From UBA2040 sp041674745 (lineage in GTDB: Bacteria; Bacteroidota; Bacteroidia; Flavobacteriales_D; Crocinitomicaceae): 64,000 bases of DNA. This document shows, in pieces, positions 44,475 through 53,118 of the stretch; position 1 is the first letter of the stretch; each line of letters opens with the position of its first letter. Where the stretch lies: contig JBAYVD010000005.1 of the NCBI GenBank assembly GCA_041674745.1, forward strand, positions 1 to 64,000. The letters run 5' to 3'. The translations under genes were made by a program, and so were the position numbers. A model generated the notes under the pieces. That model was not told where the DNA came from. It worked only from the letters and a program-made list of their open reading frames with translations, and did not search any database.

Positions 44475-45674
44475 TTAAAACAAAAAATCATTGTACGGGT
44501 AACGTACTTTGAAAATCTCTTTTACATTCTCGTAAAGCATTTCTTTCAGTTCCTCAATGTTTGTTTTCTCTTGAGCGGAAATGAAAACACAATTCGTTTC
44601 TTCCAATTTCGCCATCCATGATTTTTTCAATTCGTCCATGGTGGGCGTGTGTCTTTCGCCTGTTTCTTCGTCTTCCAATTCTACGGGCTGGTAGGCATCC
44701 ATTTTATTGAACACCAAAATAACAGGCTTTTCTTTCTTGTCGATTTCGGCCAAGGTCGTTTTTACGACGCGGAAATGATCCTCAAAATTTGGGTGCGACA
44801 AATCCAAAATGTGCACCAATAAATCGGCTTCACGTACTTCATCCAAGGTGGATTTGAACGATTCCACCAATTGATGCGGCAACTTGCGAATAAAACCAAC
44901 GGTATCGGTCAACAAAAACGGTAAATTGTGAATCACCACTTTTCGAACGGTGGTGTCCAGCGTGGCGAACAATTTGTTTTCCGCAAACACGTCACTTTTG
45001 CTCAGCATGTTCATGATGGTGCTTTTTCCCACGTTGGTATAACCGACCAAGGCCACACGCACCATTTGACCGCGATTGCCGCGTTGAATGCCCATTTGTT
45101 TGTCGATGTCGACCAACTGAGATTTCAATAACGATATTTTTTGTTGAATGACTCGTCTATCCGATTCAATTTGCGATTCTCCTGGTCCACGCAAACCGAT
45201 CCCTCCTTTTTGTCGTTCGAGGTGCGTCCACAAACCCGTCAATCGTGGCAACAAGTATTGCAATTGCGCCAATTCCACTTGGGTTTTGGCATGAGATGTT
45301 CGAGCGCGACTGGCGAAAATATCCAAGATCAAATTGTTTCGATCCAGGACTTTTACTTCCAATACCTTCTCAATATTTCGGGTTTGACTGGGCGATAATT
45401 CATCATCGAAAATCACCAATTCAATATCATTTCCTTCAATGAATTCAAGGATTTCCTGCATTTTTCCTTTTCCTACGTAGGTTTTGGGATTCGGCAATTG
45501 AACTTTTTGCGTAAATTTTTTGATGGTCATCGCTCCTGCCGTTTCAGCCAAAAACTCTAACTCGTCAAGATATTCAGCCGATTGTTCTTCTGACATTCCT
45601 TGCTGAATCACACCTACCAAAACCGCTCTTTCTTCGCGGAAATCCACGGTAACATGACTGCCGGTTTGTTCCAT
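44475..45674 (-). CDS. hflX: GTPase HflX
   Basis: The 399-residue GTPase has an N-terminal HflX domain (ILDIFASRARTSHAKTQVELAQLQYLLPRL and RQKGGIGLRGPGESQIESDRR) and a G domain with GYTNVGKSTIMN (G1), TVRK (G2), DTVGFIRKLP (G3) and FNKMD (G4). HflX binds the 50S subunit and can rescue or split stalled ribosomes under stress. Its ATG overlaps the cytochrome c gene stop (TAATG). Confidence 0.95.
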   Translation of the reverse strand: MEQTGSHVTVDFREERAVLVGVIQQGMSEEQSAEYLDELEFLAETAGAMTIKKFTQKVQLPNPKTYVGKGKMQEILEFIEGNDIELVIFDDELSPSQTRNIEKVLEVKVLDRNNLILDIFASRARTSHAKTQVELAQLQYLLPRLTGLWTHLERQKGGIGLRGPGESQIESDRRVIQQKISLLKSQLVDIDKQMGIQRGNRGQMVRVALVGYTNVGKSTIMNMLSKSDVFAENKLFATLDTTVRKVVIHNLPFLLTDTVGFIRKLPHQLVESFKSTLDEVREADLLVHILDLSHPNFEDHFRVVKTTLAEIDKKEKPVILVFNKMDAYQPVELEDEETGERHTPTMDELKKSWMAKLEETNCVFISAQEKTNIEELKEMLYENVKEIFKVRYPYNDFLF

Positions 45675-45997
45675 TATTTTCTAAATTTTTGGATGTATTG
45701 AATGACCGAATCCATTTCATCTGGATTGGCAATCAATTCAATTTGTGCGGGCATGGCTCCTTTTCCTTCGTTCAAAATCTCACGAATTTCAACTTCTGTC
45801 AAGATGCTTTGCGTTAAATCTTTTGCCCCGGAATTGCCCAATTTACCGTCTGCCCCGTGACAAGCCGTACATTGTTTTTCATACAAATACTGACCCACGG
45901 AATAGTCGTCTTTGCAATCCGAGCATGTTTTTGGTTCAGCTTCGCAAGCTACTAAAAACAAAAGAAGAGCAATAAAACCAATTCTCGTTAAAACCAT
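45674..45997 (-). CDS. Small c-type cytochrome lipoprotein
   Basis: The 107-residue protein has a signal peptide with a lipobox-like LVAC (MVLTRIGFIALLLFLVAC), so it is probably membrane-anchored. One haem-binding CTACH motif (YEKQCTACHGADGKLGNSG) and a C-terminal Met region (GKGAMPAQ) give a class I fold. A CSDC pair lies just ahead. It overlaps hflX by TAATG and the cytochrome b-like gene by 10 nt, forming a three-gene unit. Confidence 0.9.
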   Translation of the reverse strand: MVLTRIGFIALLLFLVACEAEPKTCSDCKDDYSVGQYLYEKQCTACHGADGKLGNSGAKDLTQSILTEVEIREILNEGKGAMPAQIELIANPDEMDSVIQYIQKFRK

Positions 45998-46422
45998 GAA
46001 CCTCCCAATGATGCTCTAAATGGCCAAGGAATCATCGCCAAAACGATAATCAAAGCTATCGTATAATATACTTTGATTTTTTTGTGTTTGTCGGCTGCCT
46101 CAATGGCATTTTCCGATTTTCTTCTTCCAATGGTTACCAAAATAATGGCAATCAACATGCCCAGTAAATGTTCCATTCCAAAGAAACGCAAAGAACCATC
46201 TTTCATAAATCCACTTGCGTAACTCACTTTTGGTGAAAGGAAATTCAAAACCAAACCAAACAACAACATGATGTGCATCATGATCATCGTCATCAAATAA
46301 AGGGTTCTATCTTTTTTCTCGAAAACATTTTTTCGGGTAAATGCATTGAAAATTGCGAAAATAAGCAAGGCTAAAATAACCCATCGAAAGCCTGAATGTG
46401 CGTGTAAAAGTGCGTTGTACAT
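45988..46422 (-). CDS. Small four-helix cytochrome b-like membrane protein
   Basis: The 144-residue protein has four predicted membrane helices (about 13-30, 42-62, 82-100, 119-136) and short loops, with no signal peptide. His residues are placed in helices 1-3 (HAHSGFRW, MMHIMLLFG, MEHLLGML), a pattern like small haem-b proteins of Bacteroidota. Haem binding is inference. It is the first gene of the unit with the cytochrome c and hflX. A -7 element lies 19 nt upstream. Confidence 0.75.
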   Translation of the reverse strand: MYNALLHAHSGFRWVILALLIFAIFNAFTRKNVFEKKDRTLYLMTMIMMHIMLLFGLVLNFLSPKVSYASGFMKDGSLRFFGMEHLLGMLIAIILVTIGRRKSENAIEAADKHKKIKVYYTIALIIVLAMIPWPFRASLGGSWF

Positions 46423-46441
46423 AAGTTCTAATTTCTAAGTA

Positions 46442-46449
46442 CAAATCTA
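46442..46449 (-). promoter_or_regulatory. -7 element for the cytochrome-hflX unit
   Basis: TAGATTTG on the minus strand matches TAnnTTTG and ends 19 nt before the ATG at 46422. Confidence 0.5.
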
Positions 46450-46594
46450 CTAAAATTTGCTCGGTATTAAATTGGAAATATTTACTGATATTGGGCAGGT
46501 GAATGAATGCGGCAGGAAGGCAGAAACGAACGCGGATAACGTTGCCACAGATTACGCAGATTTTTAGGATTTATAGTTGCCCCGATTTTTGTTT

Positions 46595-46622
46595 CCCCCT
46601 TTGGAGGGGGCGCAGGGGGAGG
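46595..46622. repeat. G/C-rich hairpin repeat, copy 1
   Basis: CCCCCT/AGGGGG stem with a TTGG loop followed by CGCAGGGGGAGG. The base composition contrasts with the AT-rich surroundings and resembles dispersed palindromic repeats in Bacteroidota genomes. It sits about 53 nt past the stop of the T9SS protein gene. Confidence 0.7.
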
Positions 46623-46674
46623 ATATTTTCGAATTAAACTTAAAACACCAATTGAAATACAGAAATTATTTATA

Positions 46675-48039
46675 TCATTTCGCCAAAACAATTCGCTGCT
46701 CCGCCAAACCATCCGCTGAAAAAGCACGAACAAAATAAACTCCCGATTCATAGTTCGCCATATCAAGGGTCACTTCAGCTTGTTTAACTTTTTTGCTCAT
46801 TATTTTCTCGCCCAGTAAATTGAAAACCTCTACTTTATCAATTTTCCTTGTTGATTGGAGCGTAAATATGGCTTGAGATGGATTGGGGTAAATTTGGAAA
46901 GCGAAATTTTGTGAAATCTCCGAAATACCAACCCCTTCTATAAATGAATGGATAGTAATGGGTGTGCCACTCAAACCGCCGCCATTGGTGGTTTTCCATA
47001 ACTCATAATTGGGGTTGAAATTTACGCCTGGTTTGAGCGTAAGCGCATAGCCAACTGAGTCGTTGATCATATCCAAGTAACCAATTCCCGTGGAAGGTGC
47101 AACGATAGGCAGTTGTTCAAAACTTGCGCCATCATCCCATGATCGAAAAATGACACCTGCAATTTGCAAGAAAATCCCATGTTCCGACAATTCTAAATCA
47201 CCAAAATACCCCATATTGGGAAAATGAATAACCCGTTGATCGCCAAAGGGAAGTTCATCAATGATCAAAACACCATAATTATTATTTGTATAGCCTTGTT
47301 GCGGACCATCTTGGGCAAAAATCGTTCGGTACGCTTTGTTGTTTCTAAAATTCGAAAAATCAACCTGTCCTTCACAATTGGGCGAATAGACTATGGTTGT
47401 GAACGTATCTGCAAATGGATCGTATTGATGCAAAAAACCAAAGTTATAGAGTACGAATTTATCATCTGCTACACCAACATTGGTGATAGATTGATCGGAT
47501 ATTTTTTCCCAGGTTTCAGCATAGTCTTTTGTGAATAATACATTTTGATGGTAAATATAAATACCCATACTATCATTTAAAAAACAAAAACTATTATCAC
47601 CTACCATTGTATTACTGTTCGTGTCAATCCATTGCGTTGTCCAAGTGGAACCTTGATCCATGGATCGCTTTACACCAATTTTTCCATAGGAAGGTGCCCC
47701 AACTGGAAAAACCTGCTCAGTAAAGCCAAAATAAATTATTGAATCTGTTGGCATCTTTAAGTTGTTAGCAAGAGAGCCTGTTGTATTATAAAAAATGGTA
47801 GAATCCCAACTTTGCCCTCCATCTTTGGTAATCAAAATTTTGGAATAGGAGATATTCGTAGCACTTGATGTCATGCCTAGACTTAAAATAGCCCCATAAT
47901 CTTCTGAATAAAATTCCATAGCCTGACCGAAGATATCACCGCCGTCGTATACCTCAGCAAGATCATAGATTTGTTGCCATTGAGCAAAAAAGCTATTTGA
48001 AAAGGCAAATAAACTAATCAAAAATAAAAGATTTCTCAT
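46675..48039 (-). CDS. T9SS type A sorting-domain protein, BNR/YCF48-like (copy 1)
   Basis: I start at the ATG at 48039 (454 residues) because it precedes a signal peptide (MRNLLFLISLFAFSNSFFAQ); a longer frame reads into the upstream region. The body has Asp-box/YCF48-like units (SYSKILITKDGGQSWDSTIFYN, MGIYIYHQNVLFTKDYAETW, FRSWDDGASFEQL) suggesting a beta-propeller. The C-terminus AFQIYPNPSQAIFTLQST ... EVFNLLGEKIM ... ESGVYFVRAFSADGLAEQRIVLAK is a type A sorting domain for T9SS. Its twin lies 1.82 kb away. Differences cluster in a mid-protein block and in the sorting domain. Confidence 0.9.
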   Translation of the reverse strand: MRNLLFLISLFAFSNSFFAQWQQIYDLAEVYDGGDIFGQAMEFYSEDYGAILSLGMTSSATNISYSKILITKDGGQSWDSTIFYNTTGSLANNLKMPTDSIIYFGFTEQVFPVGAPSYGKIGVKRSMDQGSTWTTQWIDTNSNTMVGDNSFCFLNDSMGIYIYHQNVLFTKDYAETWEKISDQSITNVGVADDKFVLYNFGFLHQYDPFADTFTTIVYSPNCEGQVDFSNFRNNKAYRTIFAQDGPQQGYTNNNYGVLIIDELPFGDQRVIHFPNMGYFGDLELSEHGIFLQIAGVIFRSWDDGASFEQLPIVAPSTGIGYLDMINDSVGYALTLKPGVNFNPNYELWKTTNGGGLSGTPITIHSFIEGVGISEISQNFAFQIYPNPSQAIFTLQSTRKIDKVEVFNLLGEKIMSKKVKQAEVTLDMANYESGVYFVRAFSADGLAEQRIVLAK

Positions 48040-48287
48040 TGTTTCTGGGAATATGCGGCAGTTAATTTGGTTCAATCTATTTATCTCTAAGTTACTTACA
48101 TTTTCGAAATCAACCAAACAAGAAACAGAATTAATATTTTCATTTTCAACAAACAAACGGAAACATTTCAGTATTTACTTTAATTTCCTTCACTTTTTCG
48201 ACCCAATCCATTCACCTTCTTCTCCAAAATCTTCACGAACTCACCAAGAATTCCTTATTTTCACATCCGCATTTGTAATTTGCAACT

Positions 48288-48406
48288 ATGAAAATCTTTT
48301 TGTTTCTATTTTTCAGTATTTCTTTCCTGGGTTTTGGACAAGTTACGCATCCACAAAATGGTGTAGCGCCAACGCCCAATTCCTGCGTTGCACTTACGAA
48401 CGCCCC
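48288..48406 (+). pseudogene. Truncated 5' copy of the amidohydrolase gene
   Basis: About 39 codons match the start of the intact amidohydrolase at 50110 nearly base for base (signal peptide MKIFLFLFFSISFLGFGQ, then VTHPQNGVAPTPNSC). At about 48404 the match ends and the sequence switches to the G/C-rich repeat and the 3' flank of the T9SS protein gene. It is a by-product of the tandem duplication. An accidental open frame runs on to 48641 but is antisense to the second T9SS gene. Confidence 0.9.
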
Positions 48407-48416
48407 GATTTTTGTT

Positions 48417-48445
48417 CCCCCCTTTGGAGGGGGCGCAGGGGGAGG
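48417..48445. repeat. G/C-rich hairpin repeat, copy 2
   Basis: Same element as at 46595-46622 with one extra C at the left end. It lies about 52 nt past the stop of the second T9SS gene. Confidence 0.7.
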
Positions 48446-48497
48446 ATATTTTCGATTTAAACTTAAAACACCAATTGAAATACAGAAATTATTTATA

Positions 48498-49862
48498 TCA
48501 TTTCGCCAAAACAATTCGCTGCTCCGCCAAACCATCCGCAGAAAAAGCACGAACAAAATAAATACCCGATTCATAGTTCGCCAAATCAAGGGTCACTTCG
48601 GTGTGTTGAACGTTTTGGCCCATAATTTTCTCACCCAGTAAATTGAAAACCTCCATTCGCTCCAGTAGCGTTTCGGAACGAAGTATAAATTGACCTTGAG
48701 ATGGATTGGGGTAAATTTGGAAAGCGAAATTTTGTGAAATCTCCGAAATACCAACTCCTTCTATAAATGAATGAATCGTAATGGGCGTTCCACTCAAACC
48801 GCCGCCATTGGTGGTTTTCCACAATTCATAATTGGGGTTGAAATTTATACCTGGTTTAAGCGTGAGCGCATAGCCAACCGTGTCATTAATCATATCCAAG
48901 TAACCAATTCCCGTGGAAGTTGCAACGATAGGCAATTGTTCAAAACTTGCTCCATCATCCCACGATCGAAAAATTACGCCGGCAATTTGCAAGAAAATCC
49001 CATGTTCCGACAATTCCAAATCACCAAAATGCCCCATGTTGGGGAAGTGAATAACTCGTTGATCCCCAAAGGGAAGTTCATCAATGATCAAAACACCATA
49101 ATTATTATTTGTATAGCCTTGTTGCGGACCATCTTGGGCAAAAATCGTCCTGTACGCCTTGTTATTTCTAAAATTAGAAAAATCAACTTGCCCTTCACAA
49201 TTGGGTGAATAAGGCATCGAGGTAAAAGTATCGGCAAAAGGATCGTATTGATGTAAAAAACCAAAGTTATAGAGTACGAATTTATCTATTATCCCTCCAG
49301 TATTGGTAATGGATTGATTGGAAATTTCCTCCCAAGACTCTGCATAATCTTTTGTGAAAAAAACATGTTGATTGATGCAGTATATGCCCATACTATCATT
49401 TAAAAAAAACAAACTATTATCTGGTAATCCTGCACTATAATTCGTGTCTATCCAATGCGTTGTCCAAGTTGTTCCTTGGTCCAAGGATCGTTTTACCCCA
49501 GTTTTCGCATAGGATGGGGCGCCAACTGGATAAACCTGTTCTAAAAAACAAAAATAAATTATAGAATCCGTTGGCATTTTTAAGTTATCGGCAAGAGAGC
49601 CTGTTGTATTATAGAAAATGGTGGAGTCCCAACTTTGTCCACCATCTTTGGTAATCAAAATTTTGGAATAGGAGATATTCGTAGCACTTGATGTCATGCC
49701 CAGACTTAAAATAGCCCCATAATCTTCTGAATAAAATTCCATAGCCTGACCGAATATATCACCGCCGTCATATACTTCAGCAAGGTCATAGATTTGTTGC
49801 CATTGAGCAAAATAGCTATTTGAAAAGGCAAATAAACTAATCAAAAATAAAAGATTTCTCAT
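48498..49862 (-). CDS. T9SS type A sorting-domain protein, BNR/YCF48-like (copy 2)
   Basis: The ATG at 49862 gives 454 residues, the same length as copy 1, with the same signal peptide, Asp-box-like units and type A sorting domain. The central block differs from copy 1 (for example YSAGLPDNSLFFLNDS and CINQHVFFTKDYAESWEEIS). The sorting domain also differs (SETLLERMEVFNLLGEKIMGQNVQ), while the flanking stretches are almost identical. It is divergent from the intact amidohydrolase gene across about 250 nt. Confidence 0.9.
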   Translation of the reverse strand: MRNLLFLISLFAFSNSYFAQWQQIYDLAEVYDGGDIFGQAMEFYSEDYGAILSLGMTSSATNISYSKILITKDGGQSWDSTIFYNTTGSLADNLKMPTDSIIYFCFLEQVYPVGAPSYAKTGVKRSLDQGTTWTTHWIDTNYSAGLPDNSLFFLNDSMGIYCINQHVFFTKDYAESWEEISNQSITNTGGIIDKFVLYNFGFLHQYDPFADTFTSMPYSPNCEGQVDFSNFRNNKAYRTIFAQDGPQQGYTNNNYGVLIIDELPFGDQRVIHFPNMGHFGDLELSEHGIFLQIAGVIFRSWDDGASFEQLPIVATSTGIGYLDMINDTVGYALTLKPGINFNPNYELWKTTNGGGLSGTPITIHSFIEGVGISEISQNFAFQIYPNPSQGQFILRSETLLERMEVFNLLGEKIMGQNVQHTEVTLDLANYESGIYFVRAFSADGLAEQRIVLAK

Positions 49863-50109
49863 TGTTTCTGGGAATATGCGGCAGTTAATTTGGTTCAAAC
49901 TGTATTACTCGAAGTTACTTACATTTTCGAAATCAACAAAATAGGAAAGAGAATTAATATTTTCATTTTCAACAAACAAGCGGGAACATTTTAGTATTTA
50001 CTGTAATTTCCATCACTTTTTCCACCCATTCCATTCACCTTCTTCTCCAAATCTTTACGAACTCAGTTAGAATTCCTTATTTTCACATCCGCATTTGTAA
50101 TTTGCAACT

Positions 50110-53100
50110 ATGAAAATCATTTTGTTTCTATTTTTCAGTATTTCTTTCCTTGGTTTTGGACAAGTTACGCATCCTCAAAATGGTGTAGCGCCAACGCCCA
50201 ATTCCTGCGTGGCACTTACGAACGCTACGATTTTGGTGAGTCCAACGGAAACGATTGATAAAGGTACTTTGCTGTTTCGCGATGGTGAAATTATCGAGGT
50301 CGGTCGATTTGTTTCGGTACCCAAAGGCGCCGTGGAAATTGATTGCGAAGGAAAAACGATTATCGCTTCGTTTATTGAATTGAACAGCAACGTTGGTTTG
50401 CCCGATGTGAAAGCCGCCAATTTTAGTTTTCGTCCGCAATTGGAAAGTTCCAAAAAAGGAGCGTTTTATTGGAACGAAGCCATTCATCCTGAGTCGCGCG
50501 CAGATGTAAATTATACCCTTGACACGAAAAAAATCGAAGATTTGCAAAAAATGGGCTTCGGTTTTGCCCTTACTCATTTTCAAGATGGGATAGCTCGTGG
50601 TACTGGTTCCTTGGTTGCTTTGGGACAAACAGAAATTCACAAACAAGTTATTGCACCGAACGCTGCCGCCTTTTTCTCTTTCGAAGCGGGCGTTTCTCGT
50701 CAAACGTATCCTTCGTCGCAAATGGGAAGTATTGCCTTGTTACGGCAAACGTTTTACGATTTGGAATGGTACAAAAAAGGCAAATCAGAAAGTATCGATT
50801 TGTCGTTGGAAGCGTTAAAATCGCAGATGGATTTGCCTTTGTTTTTTCAAACAGAAGACAAATGGGAAGTTTTACGGGCGGATAAAATCGCGAAAGAATT
50901 TGGCTTGAATATGATTTACTTCGGAGCTGGAAATGAATACGCCGCTTTGCAAGAAATTAAAAATAGCAACGCTTCACTGGTGTTGCCGATGAATTTTCCG
51001 GAAGCGTACGACGTAAACGATCCGTATATCAGTCGTCAAATTCCACTGAGTGATTTGAAACATTGGGAACTGGCGCCCGCGAATCCCAACTTGGTGAAAC
51101 GCGCCAACATTCCCTTCGCCTTGACAACACAGGGTTTGAAAACTTCGGCCGACTTTTGGAAAAATTTGCAAAAACTGATTGAAGCCGGATTGCCAGCCGA
51201 AACTGCCCTAGCCGCTTTGACCACAGAACCAGCCAAAATGCTGAAAATGGAAAGTCAAATTGGCACCTTGGAAAAAGGAAAGAAAGCCTGTTTCACAATT
51301 TACAACGGCAATCCATTCAAAGAAAAATGCGACGTCCTGGAAACGTGGATCAACGGCGAAAATAGTATTTACAAAACTGCCGCTGTTGTCGACATTCGCG
51401 GAAATTACAACTTGGTGATTGATGGGAAATCGTTTCCGATTGTGATTGAAGGTACGCCAGACAAACCGACAGGAAAAATCGTTTACAAAAATCCAAATCC
51501 AGAAATCAAGGACAGTGTAAAAATTGTTCCGTTCCTAGAAGTGACAGGAAATGATGTTGTGATTCAATTTAAAATCCACAACGACGAATGGAAAGGTTCG
51601 GTGAATTTGAAAGGAAAATATACTGAAAAATTTGGCGTTTTTGAAGGCGCTGGTCAAATTCCAACCGGAAGTTGGGTGAAATGGTCAGGCGTTCGCAACA
51701 AAAAAATCAGAGTCCGTGTCGAAGCGAAAACCTACAAAATTCGAGACATTGCTGGCAACACGTTGCATCCGGTTTCAGCGTATGGTCGCGCAGAAGACAC
51801 GCTTGCAAAAACCATCGTGATCAAAAATGCAACACTTTGGACCAACGAAGCCGAAGGAAAAATCGAGAAAGGCAACATCGTAATCAGCAACGGAAAAATA
51901 ACGGCCGTAGGAAAAGATGCCAATGCTGCAGGTGGCATTCAGATTGACGGCTCCAACATGCACGTTACACCGGGTATTATCGACGAACATTCCCACATCG
52001 CGATTTCAAAAGGAGTGAACGAAAGCGGACAAGCGATTTCTGCTGAAGTTTCGATTGGCGATGTGGTCAATTCAGATGATATCAACATTTACCGGCAACT
52101 TTCTGGAGGCGTTACGGCGGCTCAATTGTTGCACGGTTCTGCCAATCCCATTGGTGGGCAATCGGCTTTGATCAAATTGAAATGGGGCAGCAATCCAGCC
52201 CAAATGTTGATTCCCAATGCACCCAAATTCATCAAATGTGCGCTGGGAGAAAATGTGAAACAAGCCAATTGGGGCGATTACAACACGGTTCGTTTTCCGC
52301 AAACGCGCATGGGTGTGGAACAAGTTTTCTACGACGGTTTCAACCGAGCCAAAGCCTACGAAAAACAAAAAGCCACCGGCGACTACCGAACGGATTTGGA
52401 ATTGGAAACCTTGTTGGAAATACTACAATCCAATCGTTTCATTACCTGTCACTCCTATGTACAAAGCGAAATCAACATGTTGATGCACGTGGCCGATTCC
52501 ATGGGTTTCAAAATCAATACGTTTACCCACATTTTAGAAGGATACAAAGTAGCCGACAAAATGGCGAAACACGGCGCAGGAGGTTCTACTTTTGCCGATT
52601 GGTGGGCGTACAAATTTGAAGTCAAAGACGCCATTCCATACAATGCACAAATGATGCAAGAGCAAGGCGTGGTGGTTGCCATCAACTCCGACGATGCTGA
52701 AATGGGCAGACGTTTGAATCAAGAAGCCGCCAAAGCGATTAAATACGGTGGCATGAGCGAAATCGATGCGCTGAAACTGGTGACCTTGAATCCAGCCAAA
52801 TTGTTGCACCTCGATGATCGAATGGGTAGTTTGAAAGTGGGAAAAGATGCCGATGTGGTACTTTGGTCTACGAATCCTTTGAGTGTGGAAGCGCGCGCTG
52901 AAATCACGATAGTGGATGGGGAAATACTTTTCGACCGAAAAGTAGATTTGGCTATAGAGAAAAGAGACGCGGTAGAAAGAGCGCGGATTTTATCCTTGAT
53001 GCTCAAAGCCACCGAAGAAGGCGAGAAAAAAGTGCCTTTCTTCAAAAAAGGAAATAAATTTTACCATTGCGATACCATCGGCCAAGAAGGTACCGAAAAC

Positions 53101-53115
53101 GAAAATCATCATTAA
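50110..53115 (+). CDS. Secreted two-domain amidohydrolase (imidazolonepropionase-like)
   Basis: The 1001-residue exported protein (signal peptide MKIILFLFFSISFLGFGQ) has two amidohydrolase-like halves. The N-terminal half (about 30-410) keeps the fold (LEKGKKACFTIYNGNPF) but has no HxH metal motif where one is expected (ASFIELNSNVGLPDVK). The C-terminal half (about 560-960) has a full metal set: H627 and H629 in DEHSHIA, H781 in TCHSY, H807 in FTHILEG and D861 in NSDDAEM, ending GSLKVGKDADVVLWSTNPL. It hydrolyses a cyclic amide or similar bond, substrate unknown. A second amidohydrolase gene follows after 3 nt. The C-terminus ends in HENHH. Confidence 0.92.
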   Translation: MKIILFLFFSISFLGFGQVTHPQNGVAPTPNSCVALTNATILVSPTETIDKGTLLFRDGEIIEVGRFVSVPKGAVEIDCEGKTIIASFIELNSNVGLPDVKAANFSFRPQLESSKKGAFYWNEAIHPESRADVNYTLDTKKIEDLQKMGFGFALTHFQDGIARGTGSLVALGQTEIHKQVIAPNAAAFFSFEAGVSRQTYPSSQMGSIALLRQTFYDLEWYKKGKSESIDLSLEALKSQMDLPLFFQTEDKWEVLRADKIAKEFGLNMIYFGAGNEYAALQEIKNSNASLVLPMNFPEAYDVNDPYISRQIPLSDLKHWELAPANPNLVKRANIPFALTTQGLKTSADFWKNLQKLIEAGLPAETALAALTTEPAKMLKMESQIGTLEKGKKACFTIYNGNPFKEKCDVLETWINGENSIYKTAAVVDIRGNYNLVIDGKSFPIVIEGTPDKPTGKIVYKNPNPEIKDSVKIVPFLEVTGNDVVIQFKIHNDEWKGSVNLKGKYTEKFGVFEGAGQIPTGSWVKWSGVRNKKIRVRVEAKTYKIRDIAGNTLHPVSAYGRAEDTLAKTIVIKNATLWTNEAEGKIEKGNIVISNGKITAVGKDANAAGGIQIDGSNMHVTPGIIDEHSHIAISKGVNESGQAISAEVSIGDVVNSDDINIYRQLSGGVTAAQLLHGSANPIGGQSALIKLKWGSNPAQMLIPNAPKFIKCALGENVKQANWGDYNTVRFPQTRMGVEQVFYDGFNRAKAYEKQKATGDYRTDLELETLLEILQSNRFITCHSYVQSEINMLMHVADSMGFKINTFTHILEGYKVADKMAKHGAGGSTFADWWAYKFEVKDAIPYNAQMMQEQGVVVAINSDDAEMGRRLNQEAAKAIKYGGMSEIDALKLVTLNPAKLLHLDDRMGSLKVGKDADVVLWSTNPLSVEARAEITIVDGEILFDRKVDLAIEKRDAVERARILSLMLKATEEGEKKVPFFKKGNKFYHCDTIGQEGTENENHH

Positions 53116-53118
53116 GCC

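Larger units (their letters stand above)
46579..48403. repeat. Tandem duplication, unit 1
   Basis: This segment of about 1.82 kb is closely repeated at 48402-50225, with corresponding positions offset by 1822-1823. It holds the 3' hairpin repeat, a T9SS protein gene, its upstream region and the first about 118 bases of an amidohydrolase gene. The left edge (gccccgattttt) and the far right edge of unit 2 (gctacgatttt) share short similarity, which may have seeded the event. Confidence 0.9.
48040..48497. other. Intergenic region between the duplicated genes
   Basis: It holds the upstream region of copy 1, the amidohydrolase remnant (48288-48406), the hairpin repeat (48417-48445) and the 3' flank of copy 2. 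I see no intact gene. The stretch 48040-48287 matches 49863-50109 upstream of the intact gene pair. Confidence 0.7.
48402..50225. repeat. Tandem duplication, unit 2
   Basis: Second copy of the 1.82-kb unit described at 46579-48403. Its right end runs into the intact amidohydrolase gene, whereas the right end of unit 1 breaks off within it. Confidence 0.9.

Noticed and set aside
46423..46578. A small gene upstream of the cytochrome unit
   Set aside because: The stretch has only short frames and a promoter element; nothing supports coding.
48040..48156. Longer N-terminus for the T9SS protein copy 1
   Set aside because: It would put extra residues before a good signal peptide, and the copy at 49862 supports the shorter start.
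48288..48641. A 117-codon plus-strand ORF as a new gene
   Set aside because: Its first part is a truncated amidohydrolase copy; the rest is antisense to the second T9SS gene.
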